64,000 nucleotides of DNA, from NCBI RefSeq assembly GCF_900167375.1, contig NZ_FUWY01000001.1, positions 310,001-374,000 on the forward strand, in the 5' to 3' direction. The notes under the pieces were generated by a model. That model was given only the letters and a program-made list of their open reading frames with translations, did not search any database and was not told the origin of the DNA. The stretch's first letter is position 1. Every line of letters starts with the position of its first letter. Both the position numbers and the translations under genes were made by a program. This DNA comes from Anaerorhabdus furcosa. GTDB lineage: Bacteria > Bacillota_I > Bacilli_A > Erysipelotrichales > Erysipelotrichaceae. Below, one piece after another: positions 18,180 through 26,834 of this stretch.

Positions 18180-19418
18180 TTAAAAATTTAGTTTTGTAAT
18201 GATATAATCACAATATTTTTCGGGTGTCCCTTTTTTTATGCATGTGGCTATACTTTCATAGCTTTTACCATACTGTGGCTCATCAACTAGATAGCCAACG
18301 GATGTTCCACCATTAAATGCATACCCCCAGATTACTATTTTTTCCTTATCCTTAGCTTTTTTGATTTTTACACCGAGTTGATTAAATAACTCGCAAGGAA
18401 GGCATACAAGACAAAGCTCTCCAATTTTCCAAATTGTTCCATCTATTTCTGCATGATAATGTGATCCATGTGACATTTGTGATTTTAATGCAGCTAAACC
18501 AGAATTCAACAATTTGATTTGATCATGATTTGTTTCCTTATCCAGCTTAGTCTTGTTTTCATTATATCGCACTTGTAACTCTTCTAAATCAATATCTTCA
18601 TCAATTTCAAAATGAGTTTCACTTACCTTTATTTCATCATTCTTTACATTCTTCCAATTCCACTCACGATTGAATTGCACATCTAATAAATCTGTAAGAC
18701 GATTTAATTCTGCACCATCTTCACCTTGACGATATTGTCTTGTTCCCATATCACCTGCAGCACCTTGCATCATGAAGACTGGTGTACCCCATTTCTTTTC
18801 AAGTCGATTTCGTATACTACCGAAAATATCTGAAGAGAAGTATAGATTTTGCGGACCTAGAACAGTTGGGTGGCAAGCGAAGTTAACGCATGTGAGTAGA
18901 ACTTGTTCATTATTATAGAACTGAATGCAAATGCATTCCTTATCTGCTGGAAATTCTTTCCCATTTCGATTACCAAAGCAACCCTCAATATCAAATGAAT
19001 CATATCGGATACTTGTTTCTTCTAAAGATCCTAATGCGCCATAAAGTGCATCCATGCATTTTGCGAATAAAAATTCTGCATATCCTGGTCTAGCACCTAA
19101 TTCTGATGTTTCACTAAATATACCCTTCTCTGAAACCTCTGGTCCTGAATGGGTATGAATAACACTACATACAACTTCAAACTCTTTACAATCCAAAATG
19201 TGACTCACAACCTTTTGAAGATTAACAGTAAATTTTTGATCAAGCATAACTAGGTCAAAGCTAAACCAACATCTTGTTTTATCTCCATCTTTTAATACAA
19301 TACAGCTTACATAAAGAGGATCTAAAGTTCCTTTTGATATTTCTGTTCGTATCGCATGCCCACAAAGATAACTAGGTTCTTTTGGTGTAATTTCATGACT
19401 AGCGTAACCCACTTTCAT
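18180..19418 (-). CDS. Neutral/alkaline ceramidase-like hydrolase
   Basis: This protein of about 412 residues matches the N-terminal catalytic domain of neutral ceramidase-like amidohydrolases. It begins KVGYASHEITP, contains the metal-site motif IHTHSGPE and a second FACHPTVLGP, and has GAAGDMG. There is no signal peptide, so it is cytoplasmic. It is shorter than true ceramidases and lacks their C-terminal domain. I chose the ATG at 19416-19418, with AGGTG upstream, over a GTG 9 bases earlier. As the last gene of a mannose-family PTS operon it probably hydrolyses the imported sugar derivative, perhaps an N-acyl or other amide bond; that is inference, and ceramide is an unlikely substrate. 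Confidence 0.75.
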   Translation of the reverse strand: MKVGYASHEITPKEPSYLCGHAIRTEISKGTLDPLYVSCIVLKDGDKTRCWFSFDLVMLDQKFTVNLQKVVSHILDCKEFEVVCSVIHTHSGPEVSEKGIFSETSELGARPGYAEFLFAKCMDALYGALGSLEETSIRYDSFDIEGCFGNRNGKEFPADKECICIQFYNNEQVLLTCVNFACHPTVLGPQNLYFSSDIFGSIRNRLEKKWGTPVFMMQGAAGDMGTRQYRQGEDGAELNRLTDLLDVQFNREWNWKNVKNDEIKVSETHFEIDEDIDLEELQVRYNENKTKLDKETNHDQIKLLNSGLAALKSQMSHGSHYHAEIDGTIWKIGELCLVCLPCELFNQLGVKIKKAKDKEKIVIWGYAFNGGTSVGYLVDEPQYGKSYESIATCIKKGTPEKYCDYIITKLNF

Positions 19419-19427
19419 TTTTATCAC

Positions 19428-20240
19428 CTAACCTAACATTCCAGTAATGTAACCTACAAATGATAAGAGCAGTACCGCAACAATAACTTTTGTCGACGTC
19501 ATTCCTTTTTTACCAAGCAACCAATATACAAATCCTACAACTAGTGCTGGCATAAGATTAGGCATAATCATATCAATCGTACTTTGAAGTGAAACCGCAA
19601 CCTCTCCTTGTTGGAATGTAAATGGTATTGTAACACTAATTACAGATCCAATTAATGCACCAATAACCATCATTCCTAAAATATTGGCCGAGTTTGTTAA
19701 ACTCTTTAATTGATTTGACAACGTAGTTACAAATTTACTTCCTTCTTTGTATCCCATCGTAAACATATATTTTCGTAAGAAGAGTAAACAAAATCCAAAT
19801 AGAACTCCTATTCCAATTCCCAGTGGACTTCCTTCTTTGCCCATATAAGCTGCAATTGCGTTGAAAATAGTAAATGGAATAACAAAGAAAATTGCATCTC
19901 CTACCCCTGCCAATGGACCCATCAAACCCGTTTTGATGGAAGTAACAGCCGAACGTGTACTTTCAAAATCACTATTACCACTTTGTTCTTCCATTGCAAG
20001 TGCAGCACCTAATACGATATTCCCCATGAATGGTTGTGTATTAAAGAACGTATAATGTGAATCTATTACTTTTTTATATTCTTCATCATTTGTATAAATT
20101 TTTCGAAGGGCAGGACCAAGTGCTAACACAACCCCACCTGATTGCATTGTTTCGTAGTTCCAACAAATTTGACAGGATGTTGCCCATCTTATGAAAACAC
20201 CATTTAAATCTTTTTTAGTTAATAAATTAGAGTTCGTCAT
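19428..20240 (-). CDS. PTS EIID component, mannose/fructose/sorbose family
   Basis: This membrane component, about 270 residues, is found only in mannose-type PTS. The N-terminus is amphipathic (LTKKDLNGVFIRWATSCQICWNYE), and GPALRKIYTND and the helical C-terminus fit the family. I chose the ATG at 20238-20240, since AGGAGG lies exactly 8 bases upstream; a GTG 9 bases earlier lies against the ribosome site. The start overlaps the EIIC end by 14 bases. EIIC and EIID together form the transport channel. Confidence 0.9.
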   Translation of the reverse strand: MTNSNLLTKKDLNGVFIRWATSCQICWNYETMQSGGVVLALGPALRKIYTNDEEYKKVIDSHYTFFNTQPFMGNIVLGAALAMEEQSGNSDFESTRSAVTSIKTGLMGPLAGVGDAIFFVIPFTIFNAIAAYMGKEGSPLGIGIGVLFGFCLLFLRKYMFTMGYKEGSKFVTTLSNQLKSLTNSANILGMMVIGALIGSVISVTIPFTFQQGEVAVSLQSTIDMIMPNLMPALVVGFVYWLLGKKGMTSTKVIVAVLLLSFVGYITGMLG

Positions 20241-21018
20241 CCATTGCACCTCCTGTTGTTACTACAACTGAATTATTGTCATTTTTTGTTTGATTCTTAA
20301 ATGTAATAATCGCTATTGCTAATCCAAATAATGCGATTCCTAACATTGGAATTTGTAAATAACTAATCATTGCAAATCCAATCAATAAATATTCGAAGTA
20401 ACTCTTTGCGTTCATGTATTTTAACAGTATTCCAATACCAACTGCCGGTAAGATACCACCAGCTACTTTAAATGTTCCCATTAACCATGCAGGGAAAAGA
20501 TTCAATAATGAATCAATATTATTTACACCAACGATGAAAACTAAAAGTATTGGTAAAATTCCTTTTAAAGCCCATGGAATTTGTCCGCAAACAATCCAAG
20601 TATATGCTTTCTTCATTTGTAAGTTTTCACTAGCTTTTTGTGATTGGTGCAAGAAGAATGTTGTAATCATTCTTACAAGTACATCCAATTGAATCATAAT
20701 TAAACTAACTGGTAATGCGATGGCTAATGCAGATTCTAAATCTCTTCCCGTTGAAACTGCTACGATTGTTCCAATTACTGCTCCAGTATGATAGTCTGGA
20801 ACACTTGCTCCACCATAAGCTCCAATGCCAAGTGACATCAATTGTAATGTCGCTCCAATCGTTAATCCAAGTGTTGGATTACCCATAATTAGACCTGTTA
20901 CAAATCCTCCAATTACTGTAGTTCCACCATAGAGCATTACCTGTAAATTCATTCCTTCGTATGTATAGAATGCCATATACACACAAATCAATATTATTTG
21001 TATAGCATTTATTTCCAT
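20227..21018 (-). CDS. PTS EIIC component, mannose/fructose/sorbose family
   Basis: This 263-residue membrane permease has about eight hydrophobic segments and the family pattern GLIMGNPTLGLTIGATLQLM, conserved in mannose-type EIIC proteins. It overlaps the EIID start by 14 bases and follows EIIB by 9 bases, so the genes are coupled. The substrate is not deducible from sequence. The presence of a ceramidase-like hydrolase in the operon hints at an acylated or amide-linked sugar. Confidence 0.93.
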   Translation of the reverse strand: MEINAIQIILICVYMAFYTYEGMNLQVMLYGGTTVIGGFVTGLIMGNPTLGLTIGATLQLMSLGIGAYGGASVPDYHTGAVIGTIVAVSTGRDLESALAIALPVSLIMIQLDVLVRMITTFFLHQSQKASENLQMKKAYTWIVCGQIPWALKGILPILLVFIVGVNNIDSLLNLFPAWLMGTFKVAGGILPAVGIGILLKYMNAKSYFEYLLIGFAMISYLQIPMLGIALFGLAIAIITFKNQTKNDNNSVVVTTGGAMDDEL

Positions 21019-21027
21019 ATTTTCCCC

Positions 21028-21510
21028 CTATGCTTTCTTGAGCACATCCATTAAATCCTCACTTGGATTTGATGGGATTAGTTGGAGTGTTAGTTTAACT
21101 CCAAGTTTGTGTAAATCATTAAAACATTCAATTTCTTCTTTTGTCACTGCAACAGTATTGGCTATTTTTATCTTTCCCTCTGTATAAGTAAGATTACCCA
21201 CATTTACTGTTTCAATTTTGACATTAGCTTGTATTAATCGAACTAATGTTTTAGGGCTTTTTAAAATTAAAAATACTCTTTGCCCATCATATGCATTTGC
21301 ATTAATTCTTTCTGCCGCCTTTTCCACAGGCAATACAGAAAGTGCTACATTGTTTGGACATGCTAACTTCAATGACATTTTCAAAACATCATCCCCTGCT
21401 GCTGCATCGTCTACTACCATGATTCGAGTTACACCTAAATTATTAGTCCACATTGTTGCAACTTGCCCATGAATTAAACGATCATCAATTCTTACGTGTA
21501 CAATTGCCAT
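21028..21510 (-). CDS. PTS EIIB component, mannose/fructose/sorbose family
   Basis: This 160-residue cytoplasmic phosphocarrier has the phosphorylated histidine His14 in VRIDDRLIHGQVATMW, the diagnostic motif of mannose-type EIIB. The length is normal. An AGGAGT-type ribosome site precedes the ATG. It follows EIIA by 82 bases, a gap that shows no terminator. Confidence 0.95.
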   Translation of the reverse strand: MAIVHVRIDDRLIHGQVATMWTNNLGVTRIMVVDDAAAGDDVLKMSLKLACPNNVALSVLPVEKAAERINANAYDGQRVFLILKSPKTLVRLIQANVKIETVNVGNLTYTEGKIKIANTVAVTKEEIECFNDLHKLGVKLTLQLIPSNPSEDLMDVLKKA

Positions 21511-21592
21511 TTTTCCTTGTACTCCTTTCCTACTTGCATTCTAATTAACAATTTCAATTATCACCATTCAATGATTTTCCACATCATTACGG

Positions 21593-22000
21593 TTATTCAT
21601 CATCTTCTGAAGTCATAACTTCGTAACAATTTAAGTAAACCAATTGTTTTTGTGCTTCATTCACAATTGCATTCACCTCTTCATTCATTAGATAATCATC
21701 TTGTTTTGCTACTATTTCTAAGATAACTGCAAGATTGACCCCAGTAATGATGTGAGTATGTTGTCTTTGTAAATAGGGTAAGAAAGCTCTATTTACACTT
21801 CCTCCTAGCAAATCAGTAAAGATAACTAATTCATCTTCCTCTTTTATATCTTGAAGTGCCACCTCAATCTTCTCTTGTAGGCTTTGGTTATCAATATATG
21901 CGCAAATAAATGAAATGTTTTGTTCACCCGCAAAAAACGTTACTGTATCAACCACTCCTTCCGCAAATTTTCCATGACTAGCAATTAGTATTTTTCTCAT
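21593..22000 (-). CDS. PTS EIIA component, mannose/fructose/sorbose family
   Basis: This 135-residue cytoplasmic phosphocarrier takes phosphate from HPr. The active His9 is in the N-terminal MRKILIASHGKFAEGV. FTDLLGGSVNRAF is the conserved dimer and phosphate-site region. It is the first structural gene of the operon, with AAGGAG upstream. The 97-base gap to the regulator contains TTTCC(10)GGAAA (22058-22077), a possible binding site for the PRD regulator. Confidence 0.94.
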   Translation of the reverse strand: MRKILIASHGKFAEGVVDTVTFFAGEQNISFICAYIDNQSLQEKIEVALQDIKEEDELVIFTDLLGGSVNRAFLPYLQRQHTHIITGVNLAVILEIVAKQDDYLMNEEVNAIVNEAQKQLVYLNCYEVMTSEDDE

Positions 22001-22097
22001 TCTATTTCTCCTTATTTCAATTTTATTTTCTATTTCAAATTAACAGTATCGGTTTTTTTTCCTTTACGTTGTGGAAACTAACTTTACCTAGTTTAGT

Positions 22098-24026
22098 TTA
22101 TTGAACATCAATCAGTAAAAATGCTCGCTCAATTGCAAGTCTTATTTCTTCAAAGTTTTTAGCATTTAAACATTCATGAACAAACTCAAAGTCTTGAACT
22201 AACAATTGCAACCATTGTAGTACAGTAAACATTTGCTCTTCATTGTTTCCATTGGACACCATGAATACAAGTTGAGCATTTTCTTGTCCCCAAGTTATTG
22301 GATGTTTTAAAATCGCAACTCCGATAATTGTTTTCTCACTAGCTGGAAATAAACTATGTGCTATAACAACATTATTTCCTCTTTCAGTAGAACTAATTTC
22401 TTCTCTTTGCAATACCATTTGTTCAAACCCATTAGTAATCTTTGCATTCTCAATCATTTGCTTAGAAAGCTTAGTTATCACTTTTTCACTTGTTTGTGCA
22501 TCAACATCAAATAAGCAACAGTTTTTATCCAGACAATTTAATAACGTATGCAACATAACACCTTTCTTTGAAAAGAAATCTTTTAATTCTTTTTTCTCTT
22601 GAGTATTAAATTGATTCATAATTTGAATTAATGATATCTTTGATCTAAATCTTGCTCTTGGCATATCTGTAATTATTAAATCTAATTCATTTTCTATTTG
22701 CTCATTTAACTCATAATGTTCAAGCACATGAATGGATTCAATGTATTTTGAGTAAGACTTCATTAATTTTTGTTTAACAATTAACGATTCATTTCTGCCC
22801 CTACTCCAAATTAATCCGATTTTCAAATGTGATCTGACTTTCATGTTTTGTTCCATGGATAGGTGAAGATGATTTGCAAGTACCGCGATTTCACTTTCAT
22901 TCATTGTATAGCCATATTTTTTCACTAGATAATCAGCCATGATGACAGCATATTCAAAAGCTAAATTCGTTTGCTTTACTTGAACCATTGAATTACCATG
23001 ATATTCATACCCATACGTAATACGTATAAGCATACTCTTTAACTCTCGTGATAATAATTTTCTTAACTGACTATCAAAAGAGAAATCTTGATTTGTGTAA
23101 GTAAATAAAAATTTCAACATTTCATCTTGTAGAAAATAACTTGTTTTGTTTTCAGTTAAATCAAACTCATCATCAATTCCTAAGATTTGTCTTGATAGTA
23201 TATGTAATGTATAGTCGGCTATTTCATTTTCATCAGCGAGTGGTAGTATTTTGTTCCACCAATTCTTCATTAATTTATATTCACGATATGTTTTAATTTC
23301 CTCTAATTGATTGTCATCAAATTTTACTCTATGCTTTTTCTTAATTCTTAAATCAGCTATTTGCATTAATGCAATTGCTTGCTCTAAGGAAGACACTGAA
23401 ATATGTATTTTATTTTCAATTAGAAATCTTATTATTTCTTGTTTACAAAAATTCGCATCTAATTCTACTCTTATTGTTTTAATCAGTGTAGTTCCTTCTT
23501 CATCCATATTCATATAATCACTTAATGCAAATCGAATATGTCGCTCATCACCAACAATTCTTAAACCATAATTTGGTTTATGTTCAAGTTTCAAATGATA
23601 TGAATTCAAAATTTCTCTTACCTTCTTTAAATCAGCTGAAAGTGTTGTCCGTGATATAAATAATTGATTCTCAAATATTTCACTTTTTACATACCCGTCA
23701 CTAATTAATAGTTGATGAAGAATCACCCTAATTCTTTCAGTCGCATAAGAAGGAATTGACGCACTATCACTGTATTTCTCATTGAAACTTTGTAGAAAAA
23801 CATTGAATTCACCTCTATTAATTACTTCCAATGTATATCCTATACCGGATTTCGAAATAACTTGAGCCCCCATCCTTTGTAGAATTTGATCAATTAGTTT
23901 AATATCTCCACGTATTGTTCTTGATGTGGCACCTAAAATAGAACCTAAAAGTTCACTACTTAGAGGCTTTGAAGCATTGATTAAAACTTTCATGATTAAG
24001 ATATGGCGTTTTTCTAATGCTAACAT
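22098..24026 (-). CDS. PRD-containing transcriptional regulator (MtlR/ManR-type activator)
   Basis: This 642-residue regulator has N-terminal helix-turn-helix motifs (about residues 5-60 and 90-150), two PTS regulation domains (about 175-400), an EIIB-like domain (about 405-490) and an EIIA-like domain (about 500-640). The expected EIIB cysteine is replaced by IWSRGRNES. The EIIA histidine is His557 in VIAHSLFPA. Such proteins activate PTS operons according to phosphorylation by HPr and EII components. It stands immediately upstream of the mannose-type PTS genes on the same strand, which it very likely controls. Confidence 0.88.
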   Translation of the reverse strand: MLALEKRHILIMKVLINASKPLSSELLGSILGATSRTIRGDIKLIDQILQRMGAQVISKSGIGYTLEVINRGEFNVFLQSFNEKYSDSASIPSYATERIRVILHQLLISDGYVKSEIFENQLFISRTTLSADLKKVREILNSYHLKLEHKPNYGLRIVGDERHIRFALSDYMNMDEEGTTLIKTIRVELDANFCKQEIIRFLIENKIHISVSSLEQAIALMQIADLRIKKKHRVKFDDNQLEEIKTYREYKLMKNWWNKILPLADENEIADYTLHILSRQILGIDDEFDLTENKTSYFLQDEMLKFLFTYTNQDFSFDSQLRKLLSRELKSMLIRITYGYEYHGNSMVQVKQTNLAFEYAVIMADYLVKKYGYTMNESEIAVLANHLHLSMEQNMKVRSHLKIGLIWSRGRNESLIVKQKLMKSYSKYIESIHVLEHYELNEQIENELDLIITDMPRARFRSKISLIQIMNQFNTQEKKELKDFFSKKGVMLHTLLNCLDKNCCLFDVDAQTSEKVITKLSKQMIENAKITNGFEQMVLQREEISSTERGNNVVIAHSLFPASEKTIIGVAILKHPITWGQENAQLVFMVSNGNNEEQMFTVLQWLQLLVQDFEFVHECLNAKNFEEIRLAIERAFLLIDVQ

Positions 24027-24093
24027 AATTAAATTCTCCTTTTATAAAGTCTAATCTATTCACCTCAATGTTTCCATATAACAATTTGCCAGT

Positions 24094-24129
24094 ATCTCAT
24101 GAAAAATAGTTGCATGAGATTTATGAGAT
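24094..24129. promoter_or_regulatory. Inverted and direct ATGAGAT repeats upstream of the PRD regulator
   Basis: ATCTCATG (24094-24101) and CATGAGAT (24113-24120) form a perfect 8-bp inverted repeat with an 11-base spacer. A further ATGAGAT lies at 24123-24129. The array sits between the divergent regulator and hydrolase genes. The repeat is seen; an operator role is inferred. Confidence 0.4.
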
Positions 24130-24300
24130 TTTCCCCAACTAAAAATTAGCATTTTTTATCAAACATAGTGTATAATCAACAAATAATTAGCCAAAGTGTT
24201 ACACTATAATTAGATCATCCGTATGAATGATCAATTAACTAAACAAGAATTAATCTTGTTGAATAATATGAATCAAGTGTATTTAGAAAGGTCAAACACA

Positions 24301-24981
24301 ATGAAACTATTTAATATAAAACAAAAAGAAAAACCCGTTATTGTTTGCTTCCATGGTTTTGGAAGAAGACAAAAAGATGAGTTTTTACAACTTCAAAAGA
24401 TTATTAAGGATTATGAATTTGTTATTCCTGATCTGTATAATATTGAAGATGAAACAGACACAGATTGGACCAATTGGATTAACCGTGCTGAAAGTACTAT
24501 AAATAATTTAGCAAGCGAAGGCAAAAAAATAATCTTAGTTGGATTTTCAATGGGAGGAGTAATTGCAAGCTATTGTGCTACAAAACCAAATGTAGAAAAA
24601 CTAATTCTATTAGCTCCTGCCTTTGAGTATGTAAACTTCAATAATGCAACTGATTTTGTGACTTCATTTTTTGAGAAAAAAGAAAAAGATGAATCCCCAT
24701 ACCCTGAGTTACCATCTTCTTTTACAATGACATTTACAAACTTAGTGAATAATTGTCGACCTGCTGTTGAGGATATTCAAGTACCTACACTTATTTTCCA
24801 TGGATTAGAGGATGAAGTCATTCACTATTCATCGAGTAGGAAATTCTACAAAAAAATTCCTGCACCAATTAAACACTTATACTTAATTGAAGATGTTCAT
24901 CATCGCATCCTGGATGATCTTCAACATGGAGAATTCACAATTAATTGCATTCAAACTTTTATCCAATCAAGAGGATGCTAA
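24301..24981 (+). CDS. Alpha/beta hydrolase
   Basis: This serine hydrolase has about 226 residues. The oxyanion region is VCFHGFGRR, the nucleophile elbow is GFSMGG, the acid is in HGLEDEVIH, and the catalytic histidine is in DVHHRI near the C-terminus. It is probably a small esterase or lipase; the substrate is unknown. I chose the ATG at 24301, which has GAAAGG 9 bases upstream; an in-frame ATG at 24223 lies right at the predicted transcription start (TATAAT at 24205-24210) and has no ribosome site. There is no signal peptide. It is divergent from the PRD regulator. Confidence 0.85.
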   Translation: MKLFNIKQKEKPVIVCFHGFGRRQKDEFLQLQKIIKDYEFVIPDLYNIEDETDTDWTNWINRAESTINNLASEGKKIILVGFSMGGVIASYCATKPNVEKLILLAPAFEYVNFNNATDFVTSFFEKKEKDESPYPELPSSFTMTFTNLVNNCRPAVEDIQVPTLIFHGLEDEVIHYSSSRKFYKKIPAPIKHLYLIEDVHHRILDDLQHGEFTINCIQTFIQSRGC

Positions 24982-25346
24982 ATAATTTATTTATTACTCA
25001 ATAACATTATCATATATATGGATTTCTCTATGATTCTATATGTTGGTTTAAAATTATTTTTCTTACTTTTTAGTAAAATATAACCTAATTATTAACATTT
25101 ATATGCAATTACTTAGAGAATTTTGTCGCTACTCATATTTTCATTCTTTTCAGTTGCATTCTTATTAAATTTCAATTTATATATACTCAGCTCAAAACTT
25201 TATCTAATCAATCAAAATTGCAAATGTTTCTATCTATTTAATTTTATCATAGCCAAATATAAATAAAAAGACTACAAAAAATTCAAACTTAGAACTAGGA
25301 TATAGTCATAAAGAGGTACCTACTTTATCAAAGAAAAGGAGACATT
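24982..25346. other. AT-rich intergenic region without a detectable gene
   Basis: Very AT-rich, with stops in all frames. The only signals are an AAGGAG ribosome site next to the downstream ATG and a possible -10 TATAGT at 25301-25306. No clear -35, repeat or RNA gene was seen. Confidence 0.6.
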
Positions 25347-25787
25347 ATGAAAAAAATAATTTCTATCATTTGTTCTTTTGCATTGATATTGTGTTTCTCA
25401 AATCCTAGTGTCTTTGCTGAAGAGCACGAGAAAATTGTGGATACTAATTACAAAAGATTTGTTGTAATGAATACAATTCCTATGAATATTGACAACTCCA
25501 CAAGTTTTCAAATTGAACCTAGAGGTGTAGGTGCAATACTTGTATTTTTAGGAGGTTGGCTAGCTGGCGAAATCATTAATGGAGTTTTTAAAGCTGCAAC
25601 TGGAACTACTCCATCTGACATTGTTGCATCCGCTATTACAAAAGCGGTTAATTATGCTCTTGGAAAAGGAAAAAATATGTACGGATGTTCAATGAATTTT
25701 GATAAGAATGGTAACTACATCAGTGGCTCATCTGGCTGTGGTTTTGGCGGAACTGGTGGTGGTGGCTGGAGATTATTTACTTTATAA
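25347..25787 (+). CDS. Secreted bacteriocin-like protein
   Basis: This 146-residue product has a clear Sec signal peptide (KKIISIICSFALILCFSNPS, cleavage probably after VFA near residue 25). The mature part has a Gly-rich hydrophobic helix (RGVGAILVFLGGWLAGEIIN), a second amphipathic region, and a Gly-rich tail with two cysteines (YGCS and GCGFGG) ending GGGGWRLFTL. This make-up suits a pore-forming bacteriocin or a small toxin, but I match it to no named family. AAGGAGA precedes the ATG. A tiny membrane-peptide gene converges on it and overlaps its last 11 bases. No exporter or modification gene is adjacent, so Sec export is likely. Confidence 0.65.
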   Translation: MKKIISIICSFALILCFSNPSVFAEEHEKIVDTNYKRFVVMNTIPMNIDNSTSFQIEPRGVGAILVFLGGWLAGEIINGVFKAATGTTPSDIVASAITKAVNYALGKGKNMYGCSMNFDKNGNYISGSSGCGFGGTGGGGWRLFTL

Positions 25788-25893
25788 AATAGTTAAATAG
25801 TTTCCCAATTGGAGAAAAAAACAATCCAAATAGAAGCCCTAGTATTGCGACAACAGTGATGAATATCACTTTTGTCTTTTTATTTTTCTTCAT
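25777..25893 (-). CDS. Tiny basic membrane peptide, possible immunity or antitoxin-like protein
   Basis: This 38-residue ORF starts at 25891-25893. It has a very basic N-terminus (MKKNKKTK), one hydrophobic helix (VIFITVVAILGLLFGLFF) and a basic tail. AAAGGAAAA lies 10 bases upstream of the ATG, and a promoter of good quality is further upstream. Its end overlaps the end of the secreted protein gene by 11 bases on the other strand. Small cationic single-helix proteins often confer immunity to membrane-active bacteriocins; that role is inferred from context alone. Confidence 0.5.
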   Translation of the reverse strand: MKKNKKTKVIFITVVAILGLLFGLFFSPIGKLFNYFIK

Positions 25894-25920
25894 TTTGTAT
25901 TTTCCTTTCTTATTTTGTTT

Positions 25921-25949
25921 TATATAACTTATAATTTTATTTTTGTAAA
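25921..25949 (-). promoter_or_regulatory. Promoter of the 38-residue membrane peptide
   Basis: TTTACA (25944-25949) and TATATA (25921-25926) are 17 bases apart on the minus strand. They lie about 28 bases before the start codon. Confidence 0.45.
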
Positions 25950-26108
25950 TATATAGAGATATTTATAATAAATTTTTCTTTTCTTGTAAGTATAAAAAGT
26001 AAGTAATTTGAAATATCATTCTTTTTAAATTATTGCGTTTATGTATCACTAACCATGAGTTTTAATATCCATTTACAAAGCACCAATTTACTTCATATAC
26101 ATGCTAAA

Positions 26109-26795
26109 TTAATCTACTTGATTTTTTATTTCTTCTATTTTTTTAATAATTTCTGTGAAACTATAAATTCGGTGTACATCTGTATTGCATGGTCTTTCCT
26201 TGTCTGGCCATAACCAAACAGGTGTACAGTCCGCAAGTGTTGCACCATATACATCTGCATAGAAAGTATCCCCTACATAAATCATCTCTTCAGGTAATAC
26301 ATTTAATTGCTTGCATGATTCCATAAATATTCTAGGGTCTGGCTTATGAATCCCAAAATCACCTGAAACGATCACAGAATCAAAGTATTGTTTTAAATCT
26401 GTATAATCTAATTTACTATGTTGTCCTTTTGAATCACCGTTGGTGATACAACCTATTTTATAGTGTTTCTTCAATTCTTTTAAAGTCTCCACGACACCTT
26501 CTCGTAACACTTGATATTCATGGAAATTATCTAACCACTTACTAGCCAAGTCATTTGTGACTTCAATGTCTAGTTTGTATGTTTTCGCCAATTGATCAAA
26601 CACGAATCTTTTTGATACTGTACCATATTGGTCCCACGTCATACAATTTTGTACAATTGCTTCAAATTCAATTGATGTATCATCCACTTCTGGAAATAAG
26701 ATTTTTATATCATGTCTATATTTATCATAGGCAGCATGTGATCTTAATGAAAGTGTTCCATCAAAATCAAATACGATTGCTTTTATATTTTTCAT
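26109..26795 (-). CDS. HAD-family phosphatase
   Basis: This 228-residue cytoplasmic hydrolase has the HAD motifs in order: motif I FDFDGT with nucleophile Asp10 and acid Asp12, motif II CITNGD, motif III lysine in HKPDPRIF, and motif IV VGDTFYADVYGA. An alpha-helical cap lies between motifs I and II, as in the phosphoglycolate-phosphatase/YjjG-type class. The substrate is unknown. It stands 40 bases downstream of the MATE gene stop and may be cotranscribed with it. Confidence 0.9.
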   Translation of the reverse strand: MKNIKAIVFDFDGTLSLRSHAAYDKYRHDIKILFPEVDDTSIEFEAIVQNCMTWDQYGTVSKRFVFDQLAKTYKLDIEVTNDLASKWLDNFHEYQVLREGVVETLKELKKHYKIGCITNGDSKGQHSKLDYTDLKQYFDSVIVSGDFGIHKPDPRIFMESCKQLNVLPEEMIYVGDTFYADVYGATLADCTPVWLWPDKERPCNTDVHRIYSFTEIIKKIEEIKNQVD

Positions 26796-26834
26796 ATTTA
26801 TACCTCTTGGATATTATACGTGAAATTTCATAAA

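Noticed and set aside
24223-24300. N-terminal extension of the alpha/beta hydrolase from the upstream ATG
   Set aside because: No ribosome site before it and it lies at the predicted transcription start; the ATG at 24301 has a good one.
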